The notes under the pieces: generated by a model
The model's input: only the letters and a program-made list of their open reading frames with translations
What the model was told of the DNA's origin: nothing
Databases searched by the model: none
NCBI GenBank assembly: GCA_963580455.1
Contig: OY756961.1
Coordinates: 12,257,001-12,321,000, forward strand
DNA: 64,000 nt
Direction: 5' to 3'
Source: Euonymus europaeus
Lineage: Eukaryota; Streptophyta; Magnoliopsida; Celastrales; Celastraceae
Made by a program: the position numbers and the translations under genes
Shown here: positions 51,271 through 63,400 of the stretch, in pieces
Position numbering within the stretch: the first letter of the stretch is position 1
How the letters are laid out: each line of letters starts with the position of its first letter

Positions 51271-52140
51271 CGGAGTATCAAAGTTGCTCGGGATAGACTT
51301 TTTATTGTTCTTCTATGTCAAATTTTACGAGTATAAGCTTCCTAGATTATTTAAATGCCAAAACACCAACTTTCTATGACAAATAGACAAAACCGTTAAA
51401 AGCTCCTCCATAGAGAGAGTTGAGCAACTTCGGACTATCAAAGTTGCTCGGGATAGACTTTTTATTGTTCTTCTATGTCAAATTTTACGAGTATAAGCTT
51501 CCTAGATTATTTCGATTCCAAAACACCAACTTTCTATGACAAATGGACAAAATCGTTAAAAGCGCCTCCATAGAGAGAGTTGAGCGACTTCAAACCATCA
51601 AAGTTGTTCGGTGTACAATTTTTATTGTTCTTATATGTCAAATTTTACGAGTATAAGCTTCGTAGATTATTTCGATGCCAAAACACCAACTATCTATGAC
51701 AAATAGACAAAATTGTTAAAAGCTCCTCCATAGAGAGAGTTGAGCAACTTCGGAGTATCAAAGTTGCTCGGGATAGACTTTTTATTGTTCTTCTATGTCA
51801 AATTTTACGAGTATAAGCTTCCTAGATTATTTAAATGCCAAAACACCAACTTTCTATGACAAATAGACAAAACCGTTAAAAGCTCCTCCATAGAGAGAGT
51901 TGAGCAACTTCGGACTATCAAAGTTGCTCGGGATAGACTTTTTATTGTTCTTCTATGTCAAATTTTACGAGTATAAGCTTCCTAGATTATTTCGATTCCA
52001 AAACACCAACTTTCTATGACAAATGGACAAAACCGTTAAAAGCGCCTCCATAGAGAGAGTTGAGCGACTTCAAACCATCAAAGTTGTTCGGTGTACAATT
52101 TTTATTGTTCTTATATGTCAAATTTTACGAGTATAAGCTT
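51181..52140 (+). repeat. 3-monomer duplication (480-bp unit, two copies)
   Basis: 51,181-51,660 and 51,661-52,140 match at exactly 480 bp, with the CGGAGTATCA tag at 51,271 and 51,751. The first monomer of copy 2 opens with CTTCGTAGATT, the form found at about 48,943 in the long unit, and then continues as the ACTATCTATGAC, AATTGTT monomer. It is therefore a hybrid marking the exchange point. Confidence 0.88.
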
Positions 52141-53510
52141 CCTAGATTATTTCGATGCCAGAACACCAACTTTCTTTGACAAATGGACAAAACCGTTAAA
52201 AGCTCCTCCATAGAGAGAGCTGAGCAACTTCGGACCATCAAAGTTGCTCGGTGTATAATTTTTATTGTTCTCAAATGTCAAATTTTACGAGTATAAGCTT
52301 CATAGATTATTTCGATGCCAAAACAACAACTTTCTATGACAAATAGACAAAACCGTTAAGAGCTACTCCATAGAGAGAGTTGAGGAACTTCGGACCATCA
52401 AAGTTGCTCGGGATAGACTTTTTATTGTTCTTCTATGTCAAATTTTACGAGTATAAGCTTCCTAGATTATTTCAATGCCAAAACACCAACTATCTATAAC
52501 AAATAGACAAAACCGTTAAAAGCTCCTCCATAGAGAGAGTTGAGCAACTTCGGACTATTAAAGTTGCTCGGGATAGACTTTTTATTGTTCTTCTATGTCA
52601 AATTTTACGAGTATAAGCTTCCTAGATTATTTCGATGCCAAAACAACAACTTTCTTTGACAAATGGACAAAACCGTTAAAAGCTCCTCCATAGAGAGTGT
52701 TTAGCGACTTCGGACCATCAAAGTTTCTCGGTGTACACTTTTTATTGTTCTTATATGTCAAATTTTACGAGTATAAGCTTCCTATATTATTTCGATGCCA
52801 AAACACCATCTTTCTTTGACAAATGGACAAAACCGTTAAAAGCTCCTCCATGAAGAGTGTTCAGCGACTTAGGACCATCAAAGTTTCTCGGTGTACACTT
52901 TTTATTGTTCTTATATGTCAAATTTTACGAGTATAAGCTTCCTAGATTATTTCGATGCCAAAACACCATCTTTCTTTGACAAATGGACAAAACCGTTAAA
53001 AGCACCTCCATAGAGAGAGTTGAGCAACTTCGGACTATCAAAGTTGCTCGGGATAGACCTTTTGTCGTTCTTCTATGTGAAATTTTACGAGTATAAGCTT
53101 CCTAGATTATTTCGATGTCAAAACACCAACTTTCTATGACAAATGGACAAAACCGTTAAAAGCTCCTCTATAGAGAGTGTTGAGCGACTTCGGACCATCA
53201 AAGTTGCTCGGTGTACAATTTTTATTGTTTTTATATGTCAAATTTTACGAGTATATGCTTCCTAGATTATTTCGATGCCAAAACACCAACTTTTTATGAC
53301 AAATGGACAAAACCGTTAAAAGCCCCTCGATAGAGAGTGTTGAGCGACTTCGGACCATCAAAGTTGCTCGGTGTACAATTTTTATTGTTCTTATATGTCA
53401 AATTTTACGAGTATAAGCTTCATAGATTATTTCGATGCCAAAACACCAACTATCTATGACAAATAGACAAAATTGTTAAAAGCTCCTCCATAGAGAGAGT
53501 TGAGCAACTT
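51751..53510 (+). repeat. HOR E, 11-monomer form (1,760 bp)
   Basis: Bounded by CGGAGTATCA at 51,751 and 53,511. Compared with the 12-monomer units it lacks the TTTGCAAATGG and AAGCTACTCGG monomer: a hybrid monomer at about 52,780-52,860 begins as the TATATTATTTCG type and ends as the CTCCATGAAGAGTGTTCAG type. Confidence 0.85.
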
Positions 53511-55429
53511 CGGAGTATCAAAGTTGCTCGGGATAGACTTTTTATTGTTCTTCTATGTCAAATTTTACGAGTATAAGCTTCCTAGATTATTTAAATGCCA
53601 AAACACCAACTTTCTATGACAAATAGACAAAACCGTTAAAAGCTCCTCCATAGAGAGAGTTGAGCAACTTCGGACTATCAAAGTTGCTCGGGATAGACTT
53701 TTTATTGTTCTTCTATGTCAAATTTTACGAGTATAAGCTTCCTAGATTATTTCGATTCCAAAACACCAACTTTCTATGACAAATGGACAAAATCGTTAAA
53801 AGCGCCTCCATAGAGAGAGTTGAGCGACTTCAAACCATCAAAGTTGTTCGGTGTACAATTTTTATTGTTCTTATATGTCAAATTTTACGAGTATAAGCTT
53901 CCTAGATTATTTCGATGCCAAAACACCAACTTTCTTTGACAAATGGACAAAACCGTTAAAAGCTCCTCCATAGAGAGAGTTGAGCAACTTCGGACCATCA
54001 AAGTTGCTCGGTGTATAATTTTTATTGTTCTCAAATGTCAAATTTTACGAGTATAAGCTTCATAGATTATTTCGATGCCAAAACAACAACTTTCTATGAC
54101 AAATAGACAAAACCGTTAAGAGCTACTCCATAGAGAGAGTTGAGCAACTTCGGACCATCAAAGTTGCTCGGGATAGACTTTTTATTGTTCTTCTATGTCA
54201 AATTTTACGAGTATAAGCTTCCTAGATTATTTCGATGCCAAAACACCAACTATCTATAACAAATAGACAAAACCGTTAAAAGCTCCTCCATAGAGAGAGT
54301 TGAGAAACTTCGGACCATCAAAGTTGCTCGGTGTAGACTTTTTATTGTTCTTCTATGTCAAATTTTACGAGTATAAGCTTCCTAGATTATTTCGATGCCA
54401 AAACACCAACTTTCTTTGACAAATGGACGAAACCGTTAAAAGCTCCTCCATAGAGAGTGTTTAGCGACTTCGGACCATCAAAGTTTCTCGGTGTACACTT
54501 TTTATTGTTCTTATATGTCAAATTTTACGAGTATAAGCTTCCTATATTATTTCGATGCCAAAACACCATCTTTCTTTGCAAATGGACAAAACCGTTAAAA
54601 ACTCCTCCATAGAGAGAGTTGAGCAACTTTGGACTATCAAAGCTACTCGGTGTACAATTTTTGTTGTTCTTATATGTCAAATTTTATGAGTATAAGCTTC
54701 CTAGATTATTTCGATGCCAAAACACCAACTTTCTTTGACAAATGGACAAAACCGTTAAAAGCTCCTCCATGAAGAGTGTTCAGCGACTTAGGACCATCAA
54801 AGTTTCTCGGTGTACACTTTTTATTGTTCTTATATGTCAAATTTTACGAGTATAAGCTTCCTAGATTATTTCGATGCCAAAATACCATCTTTCTTTGACA
54901 AATGGACAAAACCGTTAAAAGCACCTCCATAGAGAGAGTTGAGCAACTTCGGACTATCAAAGTTGCTCGGGATAGACCTTTTGTTGTTCTTCTATGTGAA
55001 ATTTTACGAGTATAAGCTTCCTAGATTATTTCGATGTCAAAACACCAACTTTCTATGACAAATGGACAAAATCGTTAAAAGCTCCTCTATAGAGAGTGTT
55101 GAGCGACTTCGGACCATCAAAGTTGCTCGGTGTACAATTTTTATTGTTTTTATATGTCAAATTTTACGAGTATATGCTTCCTAGATTATTTCGATGACAA
55201 AACACCAACTTTTTATGACAAATGGACAAAACCGTTAAAAGCCCCTCCATAGAGAGTGTTGAGCGACTTCGGACCATCAAAGTTGCTCGGTGTACAATTT
55301 TTATTGTTCTTATATGTCAAATTTTACGAGTATAAGCTTCGTAGATTATTTCGATGCCAAAACACCAACTATCTATGACAAATAGACAAAATTGTTAAAA
55401 GCTCCTCCATAGAGAGAGTTGAGCAACTT
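53511..55429 (+). repeat. HOR E, 12-monomer form (1,919 bp), copy 1
   Basis: Bounded by CGGAGTATCA at 53,511 and 55,430. The single-base shortfall from 1,920 sits in the TTTGCAAATGG monomer (net of neighbouring changes). The monomer order matches the next unit throughout. Confidence 0.87.
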
Positions 55430-57348
55430 CGGAGTATCAAAGTTGCTCGGGATAGACTTTTTATTGTTCTTCTATGTCAAATTTTACGAGTATAAGCTTC
55501 CTAGATTATTTAAATGCCAAAACACCAACTTTCTATGACAAAAAGACAAAACCGTTAAAAGCTCCTCCATAGAGAGAGTTGAGCAACTTCGGACTATCAA
55601 AGTTGCTCGGGATAGACTTTTTATTGTTCTTCTATGTCAAATTTTACGAGTATAAGCTTCCTAGATTATTTCGATTCCAAAACACCAACTTTCTATGACA
55701 AATGGACAAAACCGTTAAAAGCGCCTCCATAGAGAGAGTTGAGCGACTTCAAACCATCAAAGTTGTTCGGTGTACAATTTTTATTGTTCTTATATGTCAA
55801 ATTTTACGAGTATAAGCTTCCTAGATTATTTCGATGCCAAAACACCAACTTTCTTTGACAAATGGACAAAACCGTTAAAAGCTCCTCCATAGAGAGAGTT
55901 GAGCAACTTCGGACCATCAAAGTTGCTCGGTGTATAATTTTTATTGTTCTCAAATGTCAAATTTTACGAGTATAAGCTTCATAGATTATTTCGATGCCAA
56001 AACAACAACTTTCTATGACAAATAGACAAAACCGTTAAGAGCTACTCCATAGAGAGAGTTGAGCAACTTCGGACCATCAAAGTTGCTCGGGATAGACTTT
56101 TTATTGTTCTTCTATGTCAAATTTTACGAGTATAAGCTTCCTAGATTATTTCGATGCCAAAACACCAACTATCTATAACAAATAGACAAAACCGTTAAAA
56201 GCTCCTCCATAGAGAGAGTTGAGCAACTTCGGACTATTAAAGTTGCTCGGGATAGACTTTTTATTGTTCTTCTATGTCAAATTTTACGAGTATAAGCTTC
56301 CTAGATTATTTCGATGCCAAAACACCAACTTTCTTTGACAAATGGACAAAACCGTTAAAAGCTCCTCCATAGAGAGTGTTTAGCTTCTTCGGACCATCAA
56401 AGTTTCTCGGTGTACACTTTTTATTGTTCTTATATGTCAAATTTTACGAGTATAAGCTTCCCATATTATTTCGATGCCAAAACACCATCTTTCTTTGCAA
56501 ATGGACAAAACCGTTAAAAACTCCTCCATAGAGAGAGTTGAGCAACTTCGGACTATCAAAGCTACTCGGTGTACAATTTTTGTTGTTCTTATATGTCAAA
56601 TTTTATGAGTATAAGCTTCCTAGATTATTTCGATGCCAAAACACCAACTTTCTTTGACAAATGGACAAAACCGTTAAAAGCTCCTCCATGAAGAGTGTTC
56701 AGCGACTTAGGACCATCAAAGTTTCTCGGTGTACACTTTTTATTGTTCTTATATGTCAAATTTTACGAGTATAAGCTTCCTAGATTATTTCGATGCCAAA
56801 ACACCATCTTTCTTTGACAAATGGACAAAACCGTTAAAAGCACCTCCATAGAGAGAGTTGAGCAACTTCGGACTATCAAAGTTGCTCGGGATAGACCTTT
56901 TGTTGTTCTTCTATGTGAAATTTTACGAGTATAAGCTTCCTAGATTATTTCGATGTCAAAACACCAACTTTCTATGACAAATGGACAAAACCGTTAAAAG
57001 CTCCTCTATAGAGAGTGTTGAGCGACTTCGGACCATCAAAGTTGCTCGGTGTACAATTTTTATTGTTTTTATATGTCAAATTTTACGAGTATATGCTTCC
57101 TAGATTATTTCGATGCCAAAACAAAAACTTTTTATGACAAATGGACAAAACCGTTAAAAGCCCCTTCATAGAGAGTGTTGAGCGACTTCGGACCATCAAA
57201 GTTGCTCGGTGTACAATTTTTATTGTTCTTATATGTCAAATTTTACGAGTATAAACTTCATAGATTATTTCGATGCCAAAACACCAACTATCTATGACAA
57301 ATAGACAAAATTGTTAAAAGCTCCTCCATAGAGAGAGCTGAGCAACTT
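55430..57348 (+). repeat. HOR E, 12-monomer form (1,919 bp), copy 2
   Basis: Same monomer order and length as 53,511-55,429. Private changes include GTTTAGCTTCTTCGG near 56,380 (normally GTTTAGCGACTTCGG), CTTCCCATATT near 56,458 and AAAACAAAAACTTTT near 57,118. Confidence 0.87.
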
Positions 57349-59107
57349 CGGAGTATCAAAGTTGCTCGGGATAGACTTTTTATTGTTCTTCTATGTCAAA
57401 TTTTACGAGTATAAGCTTCCTAGATTATTTAAATGCCAAAACACCAACTTTCTATGACAAATAGACAAAACCGTTAAAAGCTCCTCCATAGAGAGAGTTG
57501 AGCAACTTCGGACTATCAAAGTTGCTCGGGATAGACTTTTTATTGTTCTTCTATGTCAAATTTTATGAGTATAAGCTTCCTAGATTATTTCGATGCCAAA
57601 ACACCAACTTTCTTTGACAAATGGACAAAACCGTTAAAAGCTCCTCCATAGAGAGAGTTGAGCAACTTCGGACCATCAAAGTTGCTCGGTGTATAATTTT
57701 TATTGTTCTCAAATGTCAAATTTTACGAGTATAAGCTTCATAGATTATTTCGATGCCAAAACAACAACTTTCTATGACAAATAGACAAAACCGTTAAGAG
57801 CTACTCCATAGAGAGAGTTGAGCAACTTCGGACCATCAAAGTTGCTCGGGATAGACTTTTTATTGTTCTTCTATGTCAAATTTTACGAGTATAAGCTTCC
57901 TAGATTATTTCGATGCCAAAACACCAACTATCTATAACAAATAGACAAAACCGTTAAAAGCTCCTCCATAGAGAGAGTTGAGCAACTTCGGACCATCAAA
58001 GTTGCTCGGTGTAGACTTTTTATTGTTCTTCTATGTCAAATTTTACGAGTACAAGCTTCCTAGATTATTTCGATGCCAAAACACCAACTTTCTTTGACAA
58101 ATGGACGAAACCGTTAAAAGCTCCTCCATAGTGAGTGTTTAGCGACTTCGGACCATCAAAGTTTCTCGGTGTACACTTTTTATTGTTCTTATATGTCAAA
58201 TTTTACGAGTATAAGCTTCCTATATTATTTCGATGCCAAAACACCATCTTTCTTTGCAAATGGACAAAACCGTTAAAAACTCCTCCATAGAGAGAGTTGA
58301 GCAACTTCGGACTATCAAAGCTACTCGGTGTACAATTTTTGTTGTTCTTATATGTCAAATTTTTTGAGTATAAGCTTCCTAGATTATTTCGATGCCAAAA
58401 CACCAACTTTCTTTGACAAATGGACAAAACCGTTAAAAGCTCCTCCATGAAGAGTGTTCAGCGACTTAGGACCATCAAAGTTTCTCGGTGTACACTTTTT
58501 ATTGTTCTTATATGTCAAATTTTACGAGTATAAGCTTCCTAGATTATTTCGATGCCAAAATACCATCTTTCTTTGACAAATGGACAAAACCGTTAAAAGC
58601 ACCTCCATAGAGAGAGTTGAGCAACTTCGGACTATCAAAGTTGCTCGGGATAGACCTTTTGTTGTTCTTCTATGTGAAATTTTACGAGTATAAGCTTCCT
58701 AGATTATTTCGATGTCAAAACACCAACTTTCTATGACAAATGGACAAAATCGTTAAAAGCTCCTCTATAGAGAGTGTTGAGCGACTTCGGACCATCAAAG
58801 TTGCTCGGTGTACAATTTTTATTGTTTTTATATGTCAAATTTTACGAGTATATGCTTCCTAGATTATTTCGATGCCAAAACACCAACTTTTTATGACAAA
58901 TGGACAAAACCGTTAAAAGCCCCTCCATAGAGAGTGTTGAGCGACTTCGGACCATCAAAGTTGCTCGGTGTACAATTTTTATTGTTCTTATATGTCAAAT
59001 TTTACGAGTATAAGCTTCATAGATTATTTCGATGCCAAAACACCAACTATCTATGACAAATAGACAAAATTGTTAAAAGCTCCTCCATGGAGAGAGTTGA
59101 GCAACTT
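57349..59107 (+). repeat. HOR E, 11-monomer form (1,759 bp), second type
   Basis: Bounded by CGGAGTATCA at 57,349 and 59,108. The missing monomer is a different one from that lost in 51,751-53,510: the CGATTCCAAAACACC, GCGCCTCC, CTTCAAACCATC, GTTGTTCGG unit is absent at about 57,570-57,600, so two units of equal size arose by separate losses. Confidence 0.85.
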
Positions 59108-61980
59108 CGGAGTATCAAAGTTGCTCGGGATAGACTTTTTATTGTTCTTCTATGTCAAATTTTACGAGTATAAGCTTCCTAGATTATTTAAATGCCAAAA
59201 CACCAACTTTCTATGACAAATAGACAAAACCGTTAAAAGCTCCTCCATAGAGAGAGTTGAGCAACTTCGGACTATCAAAGTTGCTCGGGATAGACTTTTT
59301 ATTGTTCTTCTATGTCAAATTTTACGAGTATAAGATTCCTAGATTATTTCGATTCCAAAACACCAACTTTCTATGACAAATGGACAAAACCGTTAAAAGC
59401 GCCTCCATAGAGAGAGTTGAGCGACTTCAAACCATCAAAGTTATTCGGTGTACAATTTTTATTGTTCTTATATGTCAAATTTTACGAGTATAAGCTTCCT
59501 AGATTATTTCGATGCCAAAACACCAACTTTCTTTGACAAATGGACAAAACCGTTAAAAGCTCCTCCATAGAGAGAGTTGAGCAACTTCGGACCATCAAAG
59601 TTGCTCGGTGTATAATTTTTATTGTTCTCAAATGTCAAATTTTACGAGTATAAGCTTCATAGATTATTTCGATGCCAAAACAACAACTTTCTATGACAAA
59701 TAGACAAAACCGTTAAGAGCTACTCCATAGAGAGAGTTGAGCAACTTCGGACCATCAAAGTTGCTCGGGATAGACTTTTTATTGTTCTTCTATGTCAAAT
59801 TTTACGAGTATAAGCTTCCTAGATTATTTCGATGCCAAAACACCAACTATCTATAACAAATAGACAAAACCGTTAAAAGCTCCTCCATAGAGAGAGTTGA
59901 GCAACTTCGGACCATCAAAGTTGCTCGGTGTACACTTTTTATTGTTCTTATATGTCAAATTTTAAGAGTATAAACTTCATAGATTATATCGATGCCAAAA
60001 CACCAACTTTCTATGACAAATGGACGAAATCGTTAAAAGCTCCTCCATAGAGAGTGTTGAGCGACTTCGGACCATCAAAGTTTCTCGGTGTACACTTTTT
60101 ATTGTTCTTATATGAAAAATTTTACGAGTATAAGCTTCCTAGATTATTTCGATGCGAAAACACCTTCTTTCTTTGACAAATGAAAAAACCGTAAAAAGCT
60201 CCTCCATAGAGAGAGTTGAGCAACTTCGGACTATGAAAGTTGCTCGAGATAGACCTTTTGTTGTTCTTCTATGTGAAATTTTACGAGTGTAAGCTTCCTA
60301 GATTATTTCGATGCCAAAACACCAACTTTTTATGACAAATGGACAAAACCGTTAAAAGCCCCTCCAAAGAGAGTGTTGAGCGACTTCGGACCATCAAAGT
60401 TGCTCGGTGTACAATTTTTATTGTTCTTATATGTCAAATTTTACGAGTATAAGCTTCATAGATTATTTCGATGCCAAAACACCAACTATCTATGACAAAT
60501 AGACAAAATTGTTAAAAGCTCCTCCATAGAGAGAGTTGAGCAACTTCGGACTATCAAAGTTGCTCGGGATAGACTTTTGTTTGTTCTTCTATGTCAAATT
60601 TTACGAGTATAAGCTTCCTAGATTATTTAAATGCGAAAACACCAACTTTCTATGACAAATAGACAAAACCGTTAAAAGCTCCTCCATAGAGAGAGTTGAG
60701 CAACTTCGGACTATCAAAGTTGCTCGGGATAGACTTTTTATTGTTCTTCTATGTCAAATTTTACGAGTATAAGCTTCCTAGATTATTTCGATGCCAAAAC
60801 ACCAACTTTCTTTGACAAATGGACAAAACCGTTAAAAGCTCCTCCATAGAGAGTGTTTAGCGACTTCGGACCATCAAAGTTTCTCGGTGTACACTTTTTA
60901 TTGTTCTTATATGTCAAATTTTACGAGTATAAGCTTCCTATATTATTTCGATGCCAAAACACCATCTTTCTTTGCAAATGGACAAAACCGTTAAAAGCAC
61001 CTCCATAGAGAGAGTTGAGCAACTTCGGACTATCAAAGTTGCTCGGTGTACAATTTTTGTTTTTCTTATATGTCAAATTTTATGAGTATAAGCTTCCTAG
61101 ATTATTTCGATGCCAAAACACCAACTTTCTTTGACAAATGGACAAAACCGTTAAAAGCTCCTCCATAGAGAGTGTTTAGCGACTTCGGACCATCAAAGTT
61201 TCTCGGTGTACACTTTTTATTGTTCTTATATGTCAAATTTTACGAGTATAAGCTTCCTATATTATTTCGATGCCAAAACACCATCTTTCTTTGCAAATGG
61301 ACAAAACCGTTAAAAACTCCTCCATAGAGAGAGTTGAGCAACTTCGGACTATCAAAGCTACTCGGTGTACAATTTTTGTTGTTCTTATATGTCAAATTTT
61401 ATGAGTATAAGCTTCCTAGATTATTTCGATGCCAAAACACCAACTTTCTTTGACAAATGGACAAAACCGTTAAAAGCTCCTCCATGGAGAGTGTTCAGCG
61501 ACTTAGGACCATCAAAGTTTCTCGGTGTACACTTTTTATTGTTCTTATATGTCAAATTTTACGAGTATAAGCTTCCTAGATTATTTCGATGCCAAAACAC
61601 CATCTTTCTTTGACAAATGGACAAAACCGTTAAAAGCACCTCCATAGAGAGAGTTGAGCAACTTCGGACTATCAAAGTTGCTCGGGATAGACCTTTTGTT
61701 GTTCTTCTATGTGAAATTTTACGAGTATAAGCTTCCTAGATTATTTCGATGTGAAAACACCAACTTTCTATGACAAATGGACAAAACCGTTAAAAGCTCC
61801 TCTATAGAGAGTGTTGAGCGACTTCGGACCATCGAAGTTGCTCGGTGTACAATTTTTATTGTTCTTATATGTCAAATTTTACGAGTATATGCTTCCTAGA
61901 TTATTTCGATGACAAAACACCAACTATCTATGACAAATGGACAAAACCGTTAAAAGCTCCTCCATAGAGAGTGTTGAGCG
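59108..61980 (+). repeat. HOR E, long form with extra dimer
   Basis: Again contains the TATATCGATG (59,985), GACAAATGAAAAAACC (60,175) and CGAGTGTAAG (60,285) cassette that is missing from 51.7-59.1 kb. A pair of monomers (TTTAGCGAC type plus TTTGCAAATGG type) is repeated at about 60,781-61,097 and 61,098-61,416. The first copy of the TTTGCAAATGG monomer carries GCACCTCC and TTGTTTTTC, the second AAAACTCCTCC and TTGTTGTTC. Confidence 0.82.
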
Positions 61981-63400
61981 ACTTCGGACCAGCAAAAGTG
62001 CTCGGTGTACAATTTTTATTGTTCTCATATGTCAAATTTTACGAGTACAGGCTTCATAGATTATTTCGATGCCAAAACACCAACTTTCTATGACAAATAG
62101 ACAAAACCGTTAAGAGCTCCTCCATAGAGAGTGTTGAGCAACTACGGACCATCAAAGTTGCTCGGTGAACAATTTTTATTGTTCTAATATGTCAAATTTT
62201 ATGTGTATAAGCTTCCTAGATTATTTCGATGCCAAAAAACCAACATTCTTTGACAAATGGACAAAACCGTTAAAAGCTCCTCCATAGAGAGAGTTGAGAA
62301 ACTTCGGACTATGAAAGTTGCTCGGGATAGACTTTTTGTTGTTCTTCTATGTCAAATTTTACGAGTATAAGCTTCCTACATTATTTCGATGCCAAAACAC
62401 CAACTTTCTATGACAAATGGACAAAACCGTTAAAAGCTCCTCCAAGAGAGAGTTGAGCAACTTTAGACTATCAAAGTTGCTCGGGATAGACTTTTTATTG
62501 TTCTTCTATGTCAAATTTTACGAGTATAAGCTTCCTACATTATTTCGATGCCAAAACACCAACTTTCTATGACAAATGGACAAAACCGTTAAAAGCTCCT
62601 CCATAGAGAGAGTTGAGCAACTTCGGACCATCAAAGTTGCTCGGTGTATAATTTTTATTGTTCTCAAATGTCAAATTTTACGAGTATAAGCTTCATAGAT
62701 TATTTCGATGCCAAAACAACAACTTTCTATGACAAATAGACAAAACCGTTAAGAGCTACTCCATAGAGAGAGTTGAGCAACTTCGGACCATCAAAGTTGC
62801 TCGGGATAGACTTTTTATTGTTCTTCTATGTCAAATTTTACGAGTATAAGCTTCCTAGATTATTTCGATGCCAAAACACCAACTATCTATAACAAATAGA
62901 CAAAACCGTTAAAAGCTCCTCCATAGAGAGAGTTGAGCAACTTCGGACCATCAAAGTTGCTCGGTGTACACTTTTTATTGTTCTTATATGTCAAATTTTA
63001 AGAGTATAAACTTCATAGATTATATCGATGCCAAAACACCAACTTTCTATGACAAATGGACGAAATCGTTAAAAGCTCCTCCATAGAGAGTGTTGAGCGA
63101 CTTCGGACCATCAAAGTTTCTCGGTGTACACTTTTTATTGTTCTTATATGTCAAATTTTACGAGTATAAGCTTCCTAGATTATTTCGATGCGAAAACACC
63201 TTCTTTCTTTGACAAATGAAAAAACCGTAAAAGGCTCCTCCATAGAGAGAGTTGAGCAACTTCGGACTATGAAAGTTGCTCGAGATAGACTTTTGTTGTT
63301 CTTCTATGTGAAATTTTACGAGTGTAAGCTTCCTAGATTATTTCGATGCCAAAACACAAACTTTTTATGACAAATGGACAAAACCGTTAAAAGCCCCTCC
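61980..63400 (+). repeat. Distant copy of the 40.24-41.7 kb segment
   Basis: Matches 40,240-41,660 at an offset of about 21,743 bp. Shared tags are CGGACCAGCAAAAGTGCTCGG, CGAGTACAGGCTTC, CTACGGACCATC, TCGGTGAACAATTTTT, CAAAAAACCAACATTCTTTG, TCCAAGAGAGAG and CTTTAGACTATC. After 63,002 it also follows the long HOR E cassette. Confidence 0.85.
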
